Shown here piece by piece: positions 50,432-55,200 of a stretch of 55,200 bases of DNA. How positions within the stretch are numbered: the first letter of the stretch is position 1; each line of letters begins with the position of its first letter. The DNA lies in contig DASRCB010000196.1 in the NCBI GenBank assembly GCA_035653295.1, forward strand, positions 1-55,200. Reading direction: 5' to 3'. A model generated the notes under the pieces. The model made no database searches. It was not told where the DNA came from and saw nothing but the letters and a program-made list of their open reading frames with translations. A program made the position numbers and the translations under genes. The stretch is from DASRCB01 sp035653295 (lineage in GTDB: Bacteria > Acidobacteriota > Terriglobia > Bryobacterales > Bryobacteraceae).

Positions 50432-51481
50432 GTGCGGGAAAAGACGTGGACGGTCCTGGTCTGCCTTCTTGCAAGCGTGGCAATCTCGCACGCACAGCAG
50501 CGCAGCCTGCCCGAGAACCTGTCGTATTGGCTGACGCGTGGCGGTCCGGCCGGCGTCGTTCCCGCGCCGTTCGAGGGCGGAAGAACCCTGCGCATTGATC
50601 AGGGCGCGGACCTTTTATTGCAGGTTTGTCTGCACGATCCGCGGAACTGGGTGCAGGACCCGGTATTGTTCCGATTGGCCCACCAGCGACCCCTTTCAAC
50701 CATCAGCTGTCGCGAACTCACAACTCCCAGCCTCCATATGGTCTTTTATCCGCAGCCAGACGGTTCGCGGCAGGCCCGGGTCCATTTCGACCTGCATGGC
50801 CCCCGCAACCCGGCCGGGCACTTGTCGGAAGTGCTCAGAAACCGGCTTACGAATGGACGGACCTTGGAATATGATGTTTACCGCAGCCTGATCGAACACA
50901 ATCCGGCTGACACCCAGGAGGCACCGCCACCGCGTTACGACTTCTCGGCGCACCTGCACGATTACTTACACCAGACGTTCGGGGCGGGCGCGATTGCCGG
51001 AAGCCTGTTCTCTTCGGTGGCAGTTTCGCTTGTTAGCCGGTCGCCCGACTGGGGTGAGGGCCGGGAGAGGTATGTAGATCATTTCGGCGCGGCAGTGGCG
51101 GCGCGCACGCTGCGGCAGTCCATTGAGTTTGGGGCCGGAGCGCTGCTGCAACAGGACGAGCATTTCAGCCCATCCTCGGCGACAGGGATCAAGGCGCGGT
51201 TGAAATCGGCTCTGTACCGCTCATTCTTCGTGCCGGGCCGCGAGGGGGACGAATTTGCGTTTCCGCGCGTGGCCGCAGCCGTTGGAACCGGTTGGGCGGT
51301 TCATGAATATCACCCGTTCCGGCGTGGCAACCTGAACCCGTGGGTGCAGACGGGAGAGGTGCTTTCCGGATACGTGGCGCGGAGTTTCTGGCACGAGTTC
51401 GGCCCGGACATCAGCTTTCGGCTACGAGAACTTCGAGAACGGAAGCATCGTGCGGCGCCGGCCGCAGACCCCGGGCCGTGA
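50432..51481 (+). CDS. Secreted protein of unknown function
   Basis: 349 aa from a GTG at 50432, spaced eight bases from AGAGG; a GTG at 50423 is also possible. Signal peptide (REKTWTVLVCLLASVAISHA). The C-terminal half has a probable membrane or barrel region, FGAGAIAGSLFSSVAVSLVS, followed by DHFGAAVAARTLRQSIEFG and YVARSFWHEFGPDISFRL, which recalls DUF-type outer-membrane proteins in Acidobacteria. No catalytic motif seen. Isolated on the plus strand before the str operon. Confidence 0.7.
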   Translation: MREKTWTVLVCLLASVAISHAQQRSLPENLSYWLTRGGPAGVVPAPFEGGRTLRIDQGADLLLQVCLHDPRNWVQDPVLFRLAHQRPLSTISCRELTTPSLHMVFYPQPDGSRQARVHFDLHGPRNPAGHLSEVLRNRLTNGRTLEYDVYRSLIEHNPADTQEAPPPRYDFSAHLHDYLHQTFGAGAIAGSLFSSVAVSLVSRSPDWGEGRERYVDHFGAAVAARTLRQSIEFGAGALLQQDEHFSPSSATGIKARLKSALYRSFFVPGREGDEFAFPRVAAAVGTGWAVHEYHPFRRGNLNPWVQTGEVLSGYVARSFWHEFGPDISFRLRELRERKHRAAPAADPGP

Positions 51482-51599
51482 ACGACGACAACCGCGGGGA
51501 TTCTGCGCACGGGCGGGCCAGTTAGCATCGCTTTCCATCCAACTGTGTACAATGGAGGAACTGGGTTCCACGCCGGGGCGCGCGATCGCACCGGCTGAT

Positions 51600-51628
51600 T
51601 TGACAACAAACCTGAATCCCGTTACGAT
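51600..51628 (+). promoter_or_regulatory. Sigma-70-type promoter of the str operon
   Basis: TTGACA at 51600-51605 (perfect -35), 17 bases, TACGAT at 51623-51628. The transcription start is expected near 51635, leaving a leader of about 280 bases before rpsL. Confidence 0.75.
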
Positions 51629-51634
51629 GGGAAG

Positions 51635-51913
51635 GTTTGGCGAGTTACGCTACTCTTGCGCTACCACTGTCATGGTAAGCCGCTGTAGTTCAGGCGGCGA
51701 GGCAGTCCGGCCAGGGGTCGGCCCCGCTGATCCGAAGCAGCCAGCCTGTTCGGATTAAGGGCTTGTCCATAGTAAGTACCCTCGCAATGGGAGCGGTGGG
51801 TCCGCTTCCCGCGATAAAAACGTAACCAGGATGTGACGTTCTGCCGGCCTCTGCCGCAGTCGCGCCGCGTTGCTGGGTGAAGAAAACGACAGTTCTGAGC
51901 AGAGAGGAAACCT
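51635..51913 (+). promoter_or_regulatory. Long 5' leader of the str operon
   Basis: About 280 bases with hairpins ATCCGAA/TTCGGAT (51730-51736 with 51749-51755, loop 12) and GGGAGCGG with CCGCTTCCC (51789-51810, one bulged T). There is no T-run terminator, so attenuation is not obvious. The leader may bind a ribosomal protein (S7 autoregulates in some bacteria), but I cannot show the site. Confidence 0.4.
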
Positions 51914-52297
51914 GTGCCGACGTTTAATCAGCTGGTGCGGAAGGGGCGGCGACCGCCGCGTTACAAGACGCCGAGTCCGGCGCTGCAGGCCTGCCCGCAG
52001 AAGCGCGGCGTTTGTACGCGCGTCTACACCACCACGCCCAAGAAGCCGAATTCGGCGCTGCGCAAGGTGGCCCGCGTGCGGCTGACCAACAGCATCGAAG
52101 TGACCACGTACATTCCCGGGGTCGGCCACAACCTGCAGGAGCACTCCATCGTGCTCATCCGCGGCGGCCGTGTGAAGGACCTGCCGGGCGTGCGCTATCA
52201 CGTGGTGCGCGGAACGCTGGACGCGGCCGGGGTTTCCGGACGGCAGCAGAGCCGATCCAAGTACGGCGCCAAGAGGCCGAAAGGGCCCTCGAAATAG
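51914..52297 (+). CDS. rpsL: 30S ribosomal protein S12
   Basis: 127 aa from a GTG at 51914 behind AGAGGAAA. Motifs PTFNQLVRKGRRPPRYKTPS, TTTPKKPNSALRKVARVRL and RGGRVKDLPGVRYHVVRG are canonical. The PKKPNSA and GRVKDLPG streptomycin-site loops carry the wild-type residues. First gene of the str operon. Confidence 0.98.
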   Translation: MPTFNQLVRKGRRPPRYKTPSPALQACPQKRGVCTRVYTTTPKKPNSALRKVARVRLTNSIEVTTYIPGVGHNLQEHSIVLIRGGRVKDLPGVRYHVVRGTLDAAGVSGRQQSRSKYGAKRPKGPSK

Positions 52298-52306
52298 GGA
52301 GCTGAG

Positions 52307-52777
52307 ATGCCACGCAGAAGAAGAGCCGAAGTTCGCGACATCCTTCCCGATCCGGTGTACAACTCGACGCTGGCGGAGAAGTTCATTAACTCGATGATGT
52401 GGGACGGCAAGAAGGCCACTTCGCAGGGGATCTTCTACACCGCCATGGACCTGATTCGCGAGCGCAGCGGCGACGACCCGCTGAAGCTGTTCAAGAAAGC
52501 AGTAGAGAACGCCAAGCCGCTGCTGGAAGTGAAGACCCGCCGCGTCGGCGGCGCCAACTATCAGGTGCCGGTCGAGGTTTCGCAGAACCGGCGCACATCG
52601 CTGGCCATCCGCTGGATTCTCTCCAACGCGCGCTCGCGCCCGGAGAAGGGCATGGGCGAGAAGCTGGCGAACGAACTGAACGACGCCGCGAATCTGCGCG
52701 GCGGAGCAATTAAGAAGAAGGACGACGTCCACCGCATGGCCGAGGCCAACAAGGCTTTCGCGCACTATCGGTGGTGA
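52307..52777 (+). CDS. rpsG: 30S ribosomal protein S7
   Basis: 156 aa. PRRRRAEVRDILPDPVYN, KKAVENAKPLLEVKTRRVGG and RRTSLAIRWILSNARSR are typical of S7. Starts nine bases after rpsL. S7 nucleates the 30S head and in E. coli represses its own operon. Confidence 0.98.
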   Translation: MPRRRRAEVRDILPDPVYNSTLAEKFINSMMWDGKKATSQGIFYTAMDLIRERSGDDPLKLFKKAVENAKPLLEVKTRRVGGANYQVPVEVSQNRRTSLAIRWILSNARSRPEKGMGEKLANELNDAANLRGGAIKKKDDVHRMAEANKAFAHYRW

Positions 52778-52881
52778 GAACAGAGGAGCGCACAAGCTTT
52801 CCGAAGGGGTTTGTTCCGGTTCCTCGTTTCGATCCGAGGTTGGGACTTGTTTGTTGGTGAAGGACTGAGGAACTGAATTAT

Positions 52882-54972
<2,091 letters not shown>

Positions 54973-55008
54973 AAGAGAACAGACGAGGACAGGAGCCAGG
55001 AGCACAGA

Positions 55009-55200
<192 letters not shown>

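Overview
The window is high-GC bacterial DNA that looks like an Acidobacteriota chromosome, probably Bryobacterales/Solibacter-like. Support: two large MacB/FtsX permeases of the acidobacterial orphan-permease type (one divergent from a PadR regulator), a tandem pair of VWFA proteins of the acidobacterial type, a stand-alone circularly permuted ATP-grasp protein, REP-like palindromes, and many small secreted proteins with no recognised family. The assignment is inference from gene content; no rRNA is present.

Layout. 1-4125: 3' end of a GH13 alpha-amylase-family gene, a secreted unknown, and a sigma-54 activator with degenerate receiver-like domains at both ends. 4380-8060: a small unknown gene divergent from a probable operon XRE regulator - NfeD-like protein - flotillin - PspA (membrane stress). 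8303-13342: PadR regulator divergent from an unknown gene and an ADOP permease, then two secreted or lipoprotein genes. 13390-18514: a surface-polysaccharide-like group (methyltransferase with C-terminal beta-domains, beta-helix protein, shortened Wzt-like ABC protein, ATP-grasp protein). 18585-18792: candidate structured small RNA with promoter and strong terminator. 18962-24900: receiver protein, TPR protein, thioredoxin reductase, cytochrome c, zinc-ribbon membrane protein, MBL-fold hydrolase, CarD-like regulator, two small unknowns. 24761-32004: M14 peptidase, OmpA/beta-barrel/Ig-like giant, RNase P RNA, alginate-export-like porin.

32005-38742: small basic protein and twin VWFA genes; SDR and DapA-family enzymes preceded by a tiny membrane protein; F0 ATP synthase genes atpE, atpB, atpI, atpZ behind hemD. 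The c subunit carries the Na+-ligand pattern Q/ES/Y. 38771-41553: REP-like palindromes around an IS element with a DDE transposase and a DUF6788-like passenger. 41617-48311: second ADOP permease, TPR-retropepsin protein, TrmJ-like methyltransferase, two CmoB-like methyltransferases, tRNA-Gln(CTG). 48417-50086: rplU-rpmA-obg. 50432-51481: secreted unknown. 51600-55200: str operon (rpsL, rpsG, fusA, start of tuf) behind a clear sigma-70 promoter and a long leader.

Most genes here are housekeeping or ordinary accessory genes. The least explained items are the structured RNA at 18619-18792, the double pseudo-receiver activator, the shortened Wzt-like protein, the REP/IS arrangement at 39559-41553 and the Na+-type c subunit.
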